Positions 7,765 to 15,486 of a stretch of 64,000 nt of DNA are shown piece by piece. Origin of the DNA: Endoryza sp044226045 (GTDB lineage Bacteria; Bacteroidota; Bacteroidia; Chitinophagales; Chitinophagaceae); NCBI GenBank assembly GCA_044226045.1, contig JBGAHR010000015.1:18106-82105 (forward strand), in the 5' to 3' direction. The number at the start of each line of letters is the position of its first letter. Position 1 is the first letter of the stretch. Position numbers and translations under genes: made by a program. The notes below the pieces were generated by a model. The model had not been told where the DNA came from. It was given only the letters and a program-made list of their open reading frames with translations, and did no database searches.

Positions 7765-8892
7765 CTACCCCTTTTTCTTTTTCCATTTTACACCCCGGTC
7801 TTTGAGGTATTTCAATACAAAGCGAAAACACTTTTCGTTTTTACCAACCAGCTCAGGAGGAAATACTCCTTTTTCAGTAAATAGTTTACGAGTGATGAGA
7901 TTCAATGCCGCAGTACAGGTATAGCCTGTGGTACGGGCCATGGAAGAAAGTTTGGTTTCCTTATCATAATAATCGAGCAGATCGTACTGAACACGTTGGG
8001 ATTTTCCATCTTTCTCTCCTTCAACCAGCACCTTCATTACGGTTAACTCTTCTTCCTCTTCGCCAAGCTTCCAGTTATCGACCAAAAGCCTGGAAGTAAA
8101 TTGAAGCGGCGATATTTCGGTACCGTTTACTGTCATGGGCTCATTGTTGAAAAATCCTGCCTGCTGGAGTGACACGATAAGATCCACGTGCCCGGGATAC
8201 CGAAGTGTTTTTTCTTTCATGTCGGGAATATGCGGCATCGTAAACAGCAGTGATCTAAGCCCGTCGGTATTAAACGCCTCGAGCTTACCCAGTTTGCCGA
8301 ATTTGATCATTTCTCTTTCGGTCATGGCTGGTTTCGTAACAATGATTCCCTTTTCTTTCAATCTGGCAGGCCTGGTATATTCCTCTATCACATCAATAGG
8401 AGAAAACGGCGCTTTATAATAGAACGGTGGTTGCGGATGTTGTGGAAGACCGCCAACATAACATTCGAAATTTGTTATAGTAAATTGTTCATTGTAATAC
8501 CCCAGGATCAGGTTACTCATTCCGGGTGCAACCCCTACATCGGTAATAACAGTCACCCCTTTTTCCCGGGCCAGGGCATCCAGGGTGAGCACATCTTCAG
8601 GGAAAAATGAGATGTCTGCCACGTTTTTTCCGGAAAGAATGACGGCTTTAAGGCATTCATATCCCATGAACCCGGGAACAGCCGTAACAACGGCATCATA
8701 TGGAGCAAGCCAGGCAGGATAGCTGCTAAAGTCGCGAAGGTCCTTGGTATAGGGCTCAATAGAAGGGTTTCTTTCGTATAGCGTTCGAAGATTCTTTTCG
8801 TTCACATCAAAACTACTGACTTCATGTGTCCTGGCGAGGTCCAATGCAATTGCCCGGCCAACCATTCCGGCTCCCAATACTGCGATCTTCAT
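7765..8892 (-). CDS. Saccharopine dehydrogenase-family reductase
   Basis: A 375-aa NAD(P)-dependent protein. MKIAVLGAGMVGRAIALDLA carries the Rossmann motif GxGxxG at residues 7-12, followed by the C-terminal saccharopine dehydrogenase domain with DVGVAPGMSNLILG and YYKAPFSPIDVIEEYTRPAR. The family acts in lysine breakdown or synthesis (saccharopine and glutamate/aminoadipate semialdehyde) and related reductive aminations. It is convergent with ssb (4-nt gap). The start is the ATG at 8892 because the upstream extension precedes the Rossmann strand without conservation. Confidence 0.88.
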   Translation of the reverse strand: MKIAVLGAGMVGRAIALDLARTHEVSSFDVNEKNLRTLYERNPSIEPYTKDLRDFSSYPAWLAPYDAVVTAVPGFMGYECLKAVILSGKNVADISFFPEDVLTLDALAREKGVTVITDVGVAPGMSNLILGYYNEQFTITNFECYVGGLPQHPQPPFYYKAPFSPIDVIEEYTRPARLKEKGIIVTKPAMTEREMIKFGKLGKLEAFNTDGLRSLLFTMPHIPDMKEKTLRYPGHVDLIVSLQQAGFFNNEPMTVNGTEISPLQFTSRLLVDNWKLGEEEEELTVMKVLVEGEKDGKSQRVQYDLLDYYDKETKLSSMARTTGYTCTAALNLITRKLFTEKGVFPPELVGKNEKCFRFVLKYLKDRGVKWKKKKG

Positions 8893-8956
8893 ATAGCATA
8901 CATTTTCGAATGGCAAAGATCAGCATTTTGCCACTCTTTGAAAAACAACCCGATTC

Positions 8957-8994
8957 GGGGAGCGAGAGTGGGAGCGAGAGTGGGAGTGGGAGCG
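8957..8994 (+). repeat. Hexamer array GGGAGC/GAGAGT (module A)
   Basis: Tandem purine-rich hexamers of the type GGGAGC, GAGAGT and GGGAGT, imperfectly repeated. The same array occurs at 13065-13140 and, reverse-complemented, at 41861-41914, 44746-44818, 50910-50929 and 51341-51368. It never falls inside a supported gene. Confidence 0.85.
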
Positions 8995-9060
8995 AATACA
9001 GTAATCGCATCGGTAAATTGCACGCGTTTATCGTTTCAGGTTTATCGTTTCACGTTTAAT

Positions 9061-9170
9061 TTGGCAAATTGTATTCCATCCGTCATTCGAAATCCGTAAT
9101 CCGTAATTGCATTGGCTCATTGACTAATTGAAAAATTGGCAAATTGCCTCTCCATCCGTCATCCGTAATC
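9061..9170 (+). repeat. Heptamer-phased repeat modules (B and C)
   Basis: Contains TTGGCAAATTG, CCATCCGTCATTCG, CCGTAATCCGTAAT, CATTGGCTCATTGACTAATT and again TTGGCAAATTG with CCATCCGTCATCCGTAATC. The units repeat every 7 nt and match the reverse complement of the long repeat at 50453-51370. It ends 3 nt before the stop codon of the cupin gene. Confidence 0.8.
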
Positions 9171-9173
9171 ACC

Positions 9174-9533
9174 CTATATCCTGCCCGGATTCCGCACAGT
9201 CTTTTCATTCTCCGTATTGCCCGTATTCAGCGTGCTGGCGGGTTCGAACAACATCACCTGCACTTCTTCTTTGGCATTTGGGCGATGCTCTACTCCCCTG
9301 GGCACCACGATAAACTCGCCTTCATGAATCGTAACGGTCTTATCCCGAAATTCCATGTCGAAACTTCCTTTCACCACATAAAAGAGCTCATCTTCCTGAT
9401 CGTGATGATGCCAGACAAAGGGGCCCTTGAACTTGACAAGCTTTACCTGCTGTCCATTCAGCTCCCCGGCAATCCGGGGACTCCAGTGTTCATTGAATAG
9501 CGCAAACTTTTCCTGAAGGTTGACTTTTTCCAT
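9174..9533 (-). CDS. Single-domain cupin protein
   Basis: A 119-aa cytoplasmic beta-barrel. WHHHDQEDELFYVVKGSFDM (41-60) is cupin motif 1 with metal ligands H42, H44 and a following Glu; EGEFIVVPRGVEHRP (71-85) is motif 2 with H83. Such proteins bind a metal and act as small isomerases, dioxygenases or sensors; the substrate cannot be told. The start codon is only 4 nt from a TAAATTTG box, so the mRNA is probably leaderless. Its 3' end abuts the heptamer repeats, and the last residues (TGNTENEKTVRNPGRI) are probably shaped by that repeat sequence. Confidence 0.85.
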   Translation of the reverse strand: MEKVNLQEKFALFNEHWSPRIAGELNGQQVKLVKFKGPFVWHHHDQEDELFYVVKGSFDMEFRDKTVTIHEGEFIVVPRGVEHRPNAKEEVQVMLFEPASTLNTGNTENEKTVRNPGRI

Positions 9534-9537
9534 ATTT

Positions 9538-9545
9538 CAAATTTA
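9538..9545 (-). promoter_or_regulatory. -7 box of the cupin gene, leaderless geometry
   Basis: Read on the minus strand the sequence is TAAATTTG, a full match to TAnnTTTG, with 4 nt before the ATG at 9533. No good -33 was found. Confidence 0.6.
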
Positions 9546-9640
9546 ATAAGCTCTGTGATTTGTCATCCGCAATCTGAATAAAATACAAAGTTCACTTTCC
9601 GGGAAGAGGGATTGAGTATATTGGGTAATATTTTTATCAG

Positions 9641-10285
9641 ATGGAAGAGATCTGGCAACAGTTTATCCTTGGCATCCAACAAACAACCCCGCTCGAATAT
9701 ATTGCTGTATTTACCGGGTTGGCCAGTGTCTGGTATAGTCGAAAAGAGAATATCCTGGTTTACCCGGTTGGCCTGATCAATACAGTCATTTATGTATACC
9801 TGAGCCTTAAAAGAGATTTATGGGGTGAGGCGACTGTTAACTTTTATTATTCTGTTATGAGCGTTATTGGCTGGTGGGCCTGGCTACGCAAAAATGATAA
9901 AAAAGAAATCATTCTGCACATCACCTACTCTAACCGAACTATGTGGTTGTGGCAAATCGGGTTCTTCCTTTTTTTCTACATCAGCATCTTTCTCGCGCTG
10001 ACCTTTCTCAAAAAGAATTTCTACGAGGGTGTTATTCCGGTAGCGGACGCCTTTGCTTCTGCCACCGCATTCACCGGTATGTGGCTGATGACCAGAAAAA
10101 AGGTAGAAAGCTGGTATTGGTGGATTGCCACCAACATTAGTTCCATTCCATTGTATTTCGTAAAACACTACGTATTTACCAGTGTTTATTACTTCATACT
10201 TCTGATCTTTGCATTTTGGGGATTGGCAGAATGGAGAAAAAGAACCCGTCTGTCCCCCACCGTTTTAATAAAAGAATCTAAATGA
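9641..10285 (+). CDS. pnuC: Nicotinamide riboside transporter
   Basis: A 214-aa inner-membrane protein with about seven hydrophobic segments. EYIAVFTGLASVWYSRKENI, YPVGLINTVIYVYL and SVIGWWAWLRK (the PnuC WWxW signature) identify it. PnuC imports nicotinamide riboside, which is trapped by phosphorylation. The kinase is encoded two genes downstream in the same operon, which supports nicotinamide riboside rather than thiamine as the cargo. Its stop overlaps the next ATG by 4 bp. Confidence 0.93.
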   Translation: MEEIWQQFILGIQQTTPLEYIAVFTGLASVWYSRKENILVYPVGLINTVIYVYLSLKRDLWGEATVNFYYSVMSVIGWWAWLRKNDKKEIILHITYSNRTMWLWQIGFFLFFYISIFLALTFLKKNFYEGVIPVADAFASATAFTGMWLMTRKKVESWYWWIATNISSIPLYFVKHYVFTSVYYFILLIFAFWGLAEWRKRTRLSPTVLIKESK

Positions 10286-10836
10286 GCTATTGCAGAGCGA
10301 TAATTACGATGAAAGCCGATGACCTGGCTGTTCATAAAGGGTATCACGATGATCAGTATGGGTTTCCCATCCACGAAGACAACGAGCTGTTCTGTCGGCT
10401 CATCCTGGAAATCAACCAGGCGGGGCTAAGCTGGACAACCATCCTGAAAAAACAAGAAGGGTTCCGAAAAGCCTATCATCAGTTCAACATCAGGAAGGTG
10501 GCTTCCTATTCTCAAAAAGACTTCGACCGCCTGATGGGAGACTCCTCCATCATCCGCAACCGGCTTAAGATTAATGCTGCCATTGAAAATGCCAAAACCA
10601 TCCTTACGCTGCAAAAGCAATATGGGTCGTTTAAAAACTGGCTGGACCATCATCATCCATTGACAAAAGACGAGTGGACCCGCCTGTTTAAAAAAACATT
10701 CCGCTTTACGGGAGGGGAAATCGTCAATGAGTTTCTGATGAGTACCGGTTACCTGCCCGGTGCGCACGATGAATCCTGCCCGATATTCAAAAAAGCATTG
10801 AAGGCAAAACCGGCATGGAATCAAAAGAAGAAATAA
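10282..10836 (+). CDS. tag: DNA-3-methyladenine glycosylase I
   Basis: A 184-aa base-excision repair enzyme that removes 3-methyladenine. It keeps the zinc ligands of the Tag family: C4, H22 in the YHDDQYG motif, and H162/C166 in HDESC. The block INQAGLSWTTILKKQEGFRK is the helix-hairpin region with the substrate pocket. Length is typical (about 187). It is wedged between pnuC (4-bp overlap) and the riboside kinase (22-bp overlap), an unusual place for a repair gene; co-transcription is certain from the overlaps, a functional link is not. Confidence 0.93.
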   Translation: MSYCRAIITMKADDLAVHKGYHDDQYGFPIHEDNELFCRLILEINQAGLSWTTILKKQEGFRKAYHQFNIRKVASYSQKDFDRLMGDSSIIRNRLKINAAIENAKTILTLQKQYGSFKNWLDHHHPLTKDEWTRLFKKTFRFTGGEIVNEFLMSTGYLPGAHDESCPIFKKALKAKPAWNQKKK

Positions 10837-11372
10837 CCACGAGAAAAATCGTCGTTCTGGGACCAGAGAGTACCGGAAAAAGCACATTGTGCAGCGATCT
10901 TGCGGCACAGTATGATTGTCTGTGGTGCCCGGAATACGCACGCGATTACCTCCTGAAAAACGGGATGAATTATTCCTTCAGCACATTGCTGACGATTGCC
11001 AGAGAACAAAAGGCCCTTGAAGAAGAATACCTGAAAAAAGCCCGCATAAGAAAGGACCGGTTCCTGTTTGTAGACACCGATCAATATGTAATGAAAGTAT
11101 GGTGTGAATTTGTATTCAACAAGTGTCATCAGTGGATTATTGACGAGCTTTCGGAAAATCAATGCGACTATTATTTTCTATGCAACATAGACCTGCCTTG
11201 GGTTAAAGACGATCTAAGGGAATATCCAGACCTGGAAAGCCGCGAGAAGCTATACAATATTTACAACGATATCATGATAAATCAGTCTGTTCCCTGGACG
11301 ATAATCAGCGGTAATGCCGAAAGCCGGTTGCAAATGGCGATCGGTGCGATCCATAAAACCTTTGGAGTATGA
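10815..11372 (+). CDS. Nicotinamide riboside kinase (NadR C-terminal-like)
   Basis: A 185-aa P-loop kinase matching the ribosylnicotinamide kinase domain of NadR: Walker A GPESTGKST at 16-24, CPEYARDYL, and FLFVDTDQYVMKVWCEF. It should convert imported nicotinamide riboside to NMN for NAD synthesis. No NMN adenylyltransferase or DNA-binding domain is fused, unlike full NadR. The 22-bp overlap with tag upstream and 4-bp overlap with the GT39 gene downstream put it in a four-gene operon. Confidence 0.88.
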   Translation: MESKEEITTRKIVVLGPESTGKSTLCSDLAAQYDCLWCPEYARDYLLKNGMNYSFSTLLTIAREQKALEEEYLKKARIRKDRFLFVDTDQYVMKVWCEFVFNKCHQWIIDELSENQCDYYFLCNIDLPWVKDDLREYPDLESREKLYNIYNDIMINQSVPWTIISGNAESRLQMAIGAIHKTFGV

Positions 11373-13039
11373 TGCGCTTCCTCCGAAAAAATCACCAGCT
11401 TCTGTTTTATATTTTCTGGGTAGGCATCAACCTTGTGCAGGCCGGTACGACAGAACTTTTTGATGACGAGGCCTATTACTGGGTATATTCAAAATATCCG
11501 GCCTGGGGCTATTTCGATCACCCGCCGATGGTTTCCTGGCTGATTCAATCGGGCTATTGGCTTTTTCACAATGAATTCGGGCTTCGACTATTCATCGTGC
11601 TACTCAATGGCGCAACGCTTTTCCTCATCCAGCAATTGATCGCAAGGAAAAATGATTTCCTGTTTTACGGGATCGCTTTTTGTATTGCAGTGGCGCAAAT
11701 CGGTGGAATCATTGCCGTGCCGGATCTGCCTTTACTGTTTTTTGTAGCACTCTATTTTGTATTGTTCCGGCGCTTTATCAACAACCAGAATTTATCCAAT
11801 ACCATCCTTCTTTCCATTTCGGTCGCGCTAATGGTCTATAGCAAATACCATGGCTTACTGATTGTTCTCGCCAGTTTAATCGCGGTACCTCGATTGTTTT
11901 CGAAGTACCAGACTTATCTCGTTGCAGCTTTTTCTCTATTGTTATTCTTTCCTCACCTGTATTGGCAATACAAACATGGTTTTCCATCGGTACAATTTCA
12001 CCTATTCGAAAGGAGCGCCGTCCATTACCGGTTTTCTTTCACTACCGAATACCTGCTGGGTCAACTTGCGTTAGCGGGACCATTATTAGGCTGGCTCTTT
12101 CTGTGGTCTGCATTTCGCTATAAGCCGACCTCGGATATCGAGCGGGCGTTGAAGTTTTCACTGATTGGGGTTTATCTTGTTTTTTTGATCAGCACCTTTA
12201 AAGGAAGAACGGAAGCCAACTGGACCATCCCCGCTTTTGTATCTTTAATCGTATTGAGTCATCAGTATATCCTGGCCAATCCTCGATGGATTAAATGGGT
12301 TTACTGGGGTGCGCCGATCAGTTTCGCGCTGGTATTGGGTGTGAGGATTTTTATGGGACTTGATTTACCGGTGAGTAGCCGGTTGAGCAAGGATGAGTTC
12401 CACGAAAACCGGGAAGCCGTTTCTGAAATAGAAAAATTGGCGGGGCAAAATCCTGTGGTGGTAATTGATTCTTACCAGAAGCCTTCCAAGTTTTATTTCT
12501 ATTCAGGAAAACCGGCAATGGCGCTGAACACGCCGTTTTACCGTAGAAACAATTATAATTTCTGGCCGATAGAAGATTCGTTGATAGGAAAACCAGCGAT
12601 GGTGATCGGACCAAAGAATGATCTGTTTAATGGCGAGCTTACTTCCACGATCTATAAGAATAATGGCTACCGGCTGGTTGATAATTATTTTTCTTTTTCG
12701 AGAATTCTCTTTCAAAACATCGCAGCGGAAGCAACAGATAGTATACGAATAAAATCGAGAATGGATTACCCGGAAAATTACCGGAAGTTCTTAGCGCAAA
12801 CACCCTACGATACCTGCCAGATCCTGTTAGCGCTGTATGATGATCGGGGAGATGTTTTCAGATTGATCCCTACCCATATCACATTGGCAAAAGCTCAGCA
12901 ACAGGCAGAAGATCTTAGGCTTGCCATCCCGCAATCCGCCATTACTCCGGGTCGCTACAATGCAAAGCTGGCGATCTCGTCGTGCCTGCCGGGCTTTCCC
13001 AGCGTAAACAGCACGGTTTTTAAAGTGACGGTTCGATAA
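11369..13039 (+). CDS. GT39-family (ArnT/PMT-like) membrane glycosyltransferase
   Basis: A 556-aa integral membrane enzyme. TELFDDEAYYW (29-38 region, with the catalytic-type DDE at 32-34) followed by FDHPPMVSWLI is the first loop of dolichol- or undecaprenyl-phosphate-mannose/arabinose-dependent transferases, and about ten hydrophobic helices follow to residue 330. The last 190 residues are a soluble, probably periplasmic domain. It likely moves a sugar from a lipid-phosphate carrier to a protein or lipid outside the membrane. ATG 11369 overlaps the kinase stop by 4 bp; ATG 11372 is an equal alternative. Confidence 0.85.
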   Translation: MMRFLRKNHQLLFYIFWVGINLVQAGTTELFDDEAYYWVYSKYPAWGYFDHPPMVSWLIQSGYWLFHNEFGLRLFIVLLNGATLFLIQQLIARKNDFLFYGIAFCIAVAQIGGIIAVPDLPLLFFVALYFVLFRRFINNQNLSNTILLSISVALMVYSKYHGLLIVLASLIAVPRLFSKYQTYLVAAFSLLLFFPHLYWQYKHGFPSVQFHLFERSAVHYRFSFTTEYLLGQLALAGPLLGWLFLWSAFRYKPTSDIERALKFSLIGVYLVFLISTFKGRTEANWTIPAFVSLIVLSHQYILANPRWIKWVYWGAPISFALVLGVRIFMGLDLPVSSRLSKDEFHENREAVSEIEKLAGQNPVVVIDSYQKPSKFYFYSGKPAMALNTPFYRRNNYNFWPIEDSLIGKPAMVIGPKNDLFNGELTSTIYKNNGYRLVDNYFSFSRILFQNIAAEATDSIRIKSRMDYPENYRKFLAQTPYDTCQILLALYDDRGDVFRLIPTHITLAKAQQQAEDLRLAIPQSAITPGRYNAKLAISSCLPGFPSVNSTVFKVTVR

Positions 13040-13064
13040 GCAGCAATGTATTGGATAGCTGGCA

Positions 13065-13345
13065 GGGAAGCGGGAATGGGAGCGAGAGCGGGATTGAGAG
13101 CGGGAGCGGGAGCGGGAGTGGGTGCGAGAGCGGAAAGGGATAGAGAAGGGGAAAGACTGATACCCGCGATATTTCACTTTTTCATTTTGACTTTTGAATT
13201 CGCCATCCGTAGTCCGTCATCACATTGGCCCATTGACCAATTGCCAATTGGCAAATTGCATCTCCATCCGTCATCCGTAATCCGTCATTCGTAATCGTGT
13301 TGGTGCGTTGACCAATTTTGCCCTCTGAGATTTCCCCGGACAACA
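13065..13345 (+). repeat. Compound intergenic repeat, modules A-D-B/C-E
   Basis: This whole gap between the GT39 and mtgA genes is repeat. Module A (hexamers GGGAGC, GAGAGC, GGGAGT) runs 13065-13140. Module D TTTTGACTTTTGAATT is at 13185-13200. Heptamer-phased B/C units (CATCCGTAGTCCGTCATC, CATTGGCCCATTGACCAATT, CCGTCATCCGTAATCCG) span 13201-13320. Module E TTTCCCCGGACAACA is at 13331-13345. The order A to B/C matches 8957-9170 and, inverted, 44684-44818. Confidence 0.85.
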
Positions 13346-13364
13346 GTAGAATATCTATTGAAAA

Positions 13365-14072
13365 TTATTGAAGCAGTTTCTGAATATCCGGGTCATTCTG
13401 CAGATTGTTCATCTGTGAAACAATCCAGGATTGCTTGGGACCACCAATAGACGAGCCTTTTTTGCGATTGGCATAAACTTTTGGATTGGGTAAACAGGAT
13501 GCAATGGTTGCAGCCTCGTACCGGGTCAGTTGCCTGGCGGATTTCTTAAAATATTCCCTGGACGCGGCTTCGACTCCATAAACACCCCGACCCATTTCAA
13601 TTACATTCAGGTATACTTCAAGGATTCTCTTTTTACCCCAGATGGTTTCTATCATGAAAGTAAAATACACTTCCAGGCCCTTTCTAAACCAGGAGCGTCC
13701 CTGCCATAGAAATACGTTTTTGGCAACCTGCTGACTGATGGTGGAAGCCCCTCTCACCCGGTTGGGCTTCTTCTTATTGTAGCTTTGTGCCTTTTCTATG
13801 CTCTTCCAGTCAAATCCGCTGTGATCGGGGAAAAGTTGATCTTCCGAGCAAATGACAGCCAGCTTGGCATACGGTGAAATCTCCTTCATGGAAACATAGT
13901 CTCTTTTCAGACCATCGCCACTGAATACACTCACGAGCTGGGTAATGGTAATTGGGGGGTCCACCCATTTCAATAAGAGAATATAGAACAAATGAAATAG
14001 GAAAAGGAAGATAAAAAGGCGTTTGGTGAAGGTCCAGAGTTTCTGCCAGAATGTTTTTCCGCCTTTTGCCAT
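13365..14072 (-). CDS. mtgA: Monofunctional peptidoglycan glycosyltransferase
   Basis: A 235-aa GT51 enzyme with one N-terminal membrane helix (about 18-34). SEDQLFPDHSGFD around residue 77 holds the catalytic Glu of the EDxxFxxHxG motif, and RGASTISQQVAKNVFL (107-122) is motif 2; KRILEVYLNVIEMGRGVYGV is motif 3. It polymerises lipid II into glycan strands at the outer face of the inner membrane. No transpeptidase domain. Start taken at ATG 14072 (MAKGGK), leaving out a 7-residue extension without support. Confidence 0.95.
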   Translation of the reverse strand: MAKGGKTFWQKLWTFTKRLFIFLFLFHLFYILLLKWVDPPITITQLVSVFSGDGLKRDYVSMKEISPYAKLAVICSEDQLFPDHSGFDWKSIEKAQSYNKKKPNRVRGASTISQQVAKNVFLWQGRSWFRKGLEVYFTFMIETIWGKKRILEVYLNVIEMGRGVYGVEAASREYFKKSARQLTRYEAATIASCLPNPKVYANRKKGSSIGGPKQSWIVSQMNNLQNDPDIQKLLQ

Positions 14073-14111
14073 GAATAGGGCTCTTTGGCGCAAGATACTA
14101 CATGCGATGAT

Positions 14112-14690
14112 TTAGTTGGTCGTCCCCTTCACGTAAACGACCTTATATTTTCCTCCCACCCTGTTGCGGTGTTTGCTGATGTAATTCCAGGCAAAACCGG
14201 TTGCTGCCACGCCGGCGGCAATACCCAGGCTGGCCAGTTTATTATTTTCGTTGATGGATTCCTTCCGGTATGCCGTATTGATCAGCTCCAGACCAATAAA
14301 TCCAACGCCTCCAATGATCAACAGCTTTGGCAGGGTTACCTGAACAAATCCCTTTTTTTGGCCGGTAGGCGTATAGGAAGTGAAGTTGAATTTTTTGATG
14401 AAATGGTAGTCTACAGACATTGAATAGGAAACAGTATCGAGTTTCATCCCGAATTCGGTAGGAGTCATGCGGGTTTCCTGTTGCTGGAAAATGATCGAAT
14501 CATTTCTGATGGCCTTTATGATGCCATTGATGAGGTGACCGTCATAGGTCTCGGCATTGATAAAGGTTCCGGGATAGTATGTTTTTAATGTCCGGTTGTT
14601 TTTCTTCTTGATGACAATAAAATCCGTAACCTGAGAATAGGTATTGAGACCAAATAACAAAAGCAGTAAGAATAGTAGATTTTTTCTCAT
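14112..14690 (-). CDS. Secreted or envelope protein of unknown function
   Basis: A 192-aa protein with a signal peptide (MRKNLLFLLLLLFGLNTYSQ). The middle reads TLKTYYPGTFINAETYDGHL and IKAIRNDSIIFQQQ, resembling small beta-strand domains frequent in Bacteroidota exported proteins; residues 125-160 contain a glycine-rich hydrophobic segment (LLIIGGVGFIGLELI) that could cross a membrane. It lies 40 nt upstream of mtgA on the same strand and may be co-transcribed. I do not recognise a family with a known role. Confidence 0.65.
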   Translation of the reverse strand: MRKNLLFLLLLLFGLNTYSQVTDFIVIKKKNNRTLKTYYPGTFINAETYDGHLINGIIKAIRNDSIIFQQQETRMTPTEFGMKLDTVSYSMSVDYHFIKKFNFTSYTPTGQKKGFVQVTLPKLLIIGGVGFIGLELINTAYRKESINENNKLASLGIAAGVAATGFAWNYISKHRNRVGGKYKVVYVKGTTN

Positions 14691-14732
14691 TGCCGTACCA
14701 AGTTACGTCCGGTGCTCGAAACAATTTGTTAA

Positions 14733-15371
14733 TTACGCTTTTTTGGCCAGAAACATGGTTCCATAAAACAAAGCGACGCCAAATGCGATCAAAATAGTTC
14801 CGGCTACTTTATTAATGACAGAAATGGTATGTAATGTCAGGCGGGTTCTAAGTTTTCCAGCCATGATTACTTTTAAAATATCGGCGAGGATATTTAGCCC
14901 GATGCAGATGGAAAAAATCACTACCCTTTGAAGCAGGGTGAACCGCGCAGTAAAAGCTGTACTCGTGAAAAGCCAGAAAGTAAATACGTTTGGATTCAGG
15001 GTATTGATCAGAAAGCCGGAGCTGAAAATACGAATGATCTCACTTCGGGTAAATTTCATCTTTGCGCCATCGGCTGATGTCTGCAGTTTGACTTTCTTAA
15101 AAAAGATATACATCACCCCCATACCAATGAGGAAAAAGCTGCCCACCACTCCGATCGCCTTTTCATACTTCATAAAGCCCTGTAATAATTCTGCAAAGGC
15201 ATTGCTGACTACCACCAGGAAAATATCACTGAGCCAGACTCCGGCTACAAAACTGAACCCGCCGGTGGATCCGTTATCGAGGCTTTGTTTGATGATGGTG
15301 AAAATTACGGGTCCAACTGATATGGAAAGAATCAGTCCCAGCAAAAGTCCATTGATTATTGCTTCCCACAT
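14733..15371 (-). CDS. LysE/RhtB-family amino-acid exporter
   Basis: A 212-aa inner-membrane protein with six hydrophobic segments. The start GLLLGLILSISVGPVIFTII matches the first helix of LysE with its conserved G-P, and FVAGVWLSDIFLVVVSN matches helix 2. The family exports amino acids such as lysine, homoserine or threonine by proton exchange. Specificity cannot be inferred. It stands 42 nt upstream of the secreted protein gene on the same strand. Confidence 0.88.
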   Translation of the reverse strand: MWEAIINGLLLGLILSISVGPVIFTIIKQSLDNGSTGGFSFVAGVWLSDIFLVVVSNAFAELLQGFMKYEKAIGVVGSFFLIGMGVMYIFFKKVKLQTSADGAKMKFTRSEIIRIFSSGFLINTLNPNVFTFWLFTSTAFTARFTLLQRVVIFSICIGLNILADILKVIMAGKLRTRLTLHTISVINKVAGTILIAFGVALFYGTMFLAKKA

Positions 15372-15486
15372 AGAAATAGATAAAGCTGGCTATTCAGTTG
15401 AACAAAGTAGATCAACAATCCGACAATTTACGAATTATTGAGGTTGATCAGGGGGATTTATATGATACAATTGATACAACGATCTA

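Noticed and set aside
8826..9059. Gly-Ser-Glu-rich ORFs near 8957
   Set aside because: Created by the hexamer array and shadowing the reductase gene start.
12827..13177. Arg-Ser-rich ORF resembling an SR protein, and an Ala-Gly-Arg ORF on the other strand (13046-13294)
   Set aside because: Both are translations of the hexamer array at 13065-13140, one on each strand, and overlap the GT39 gene end.
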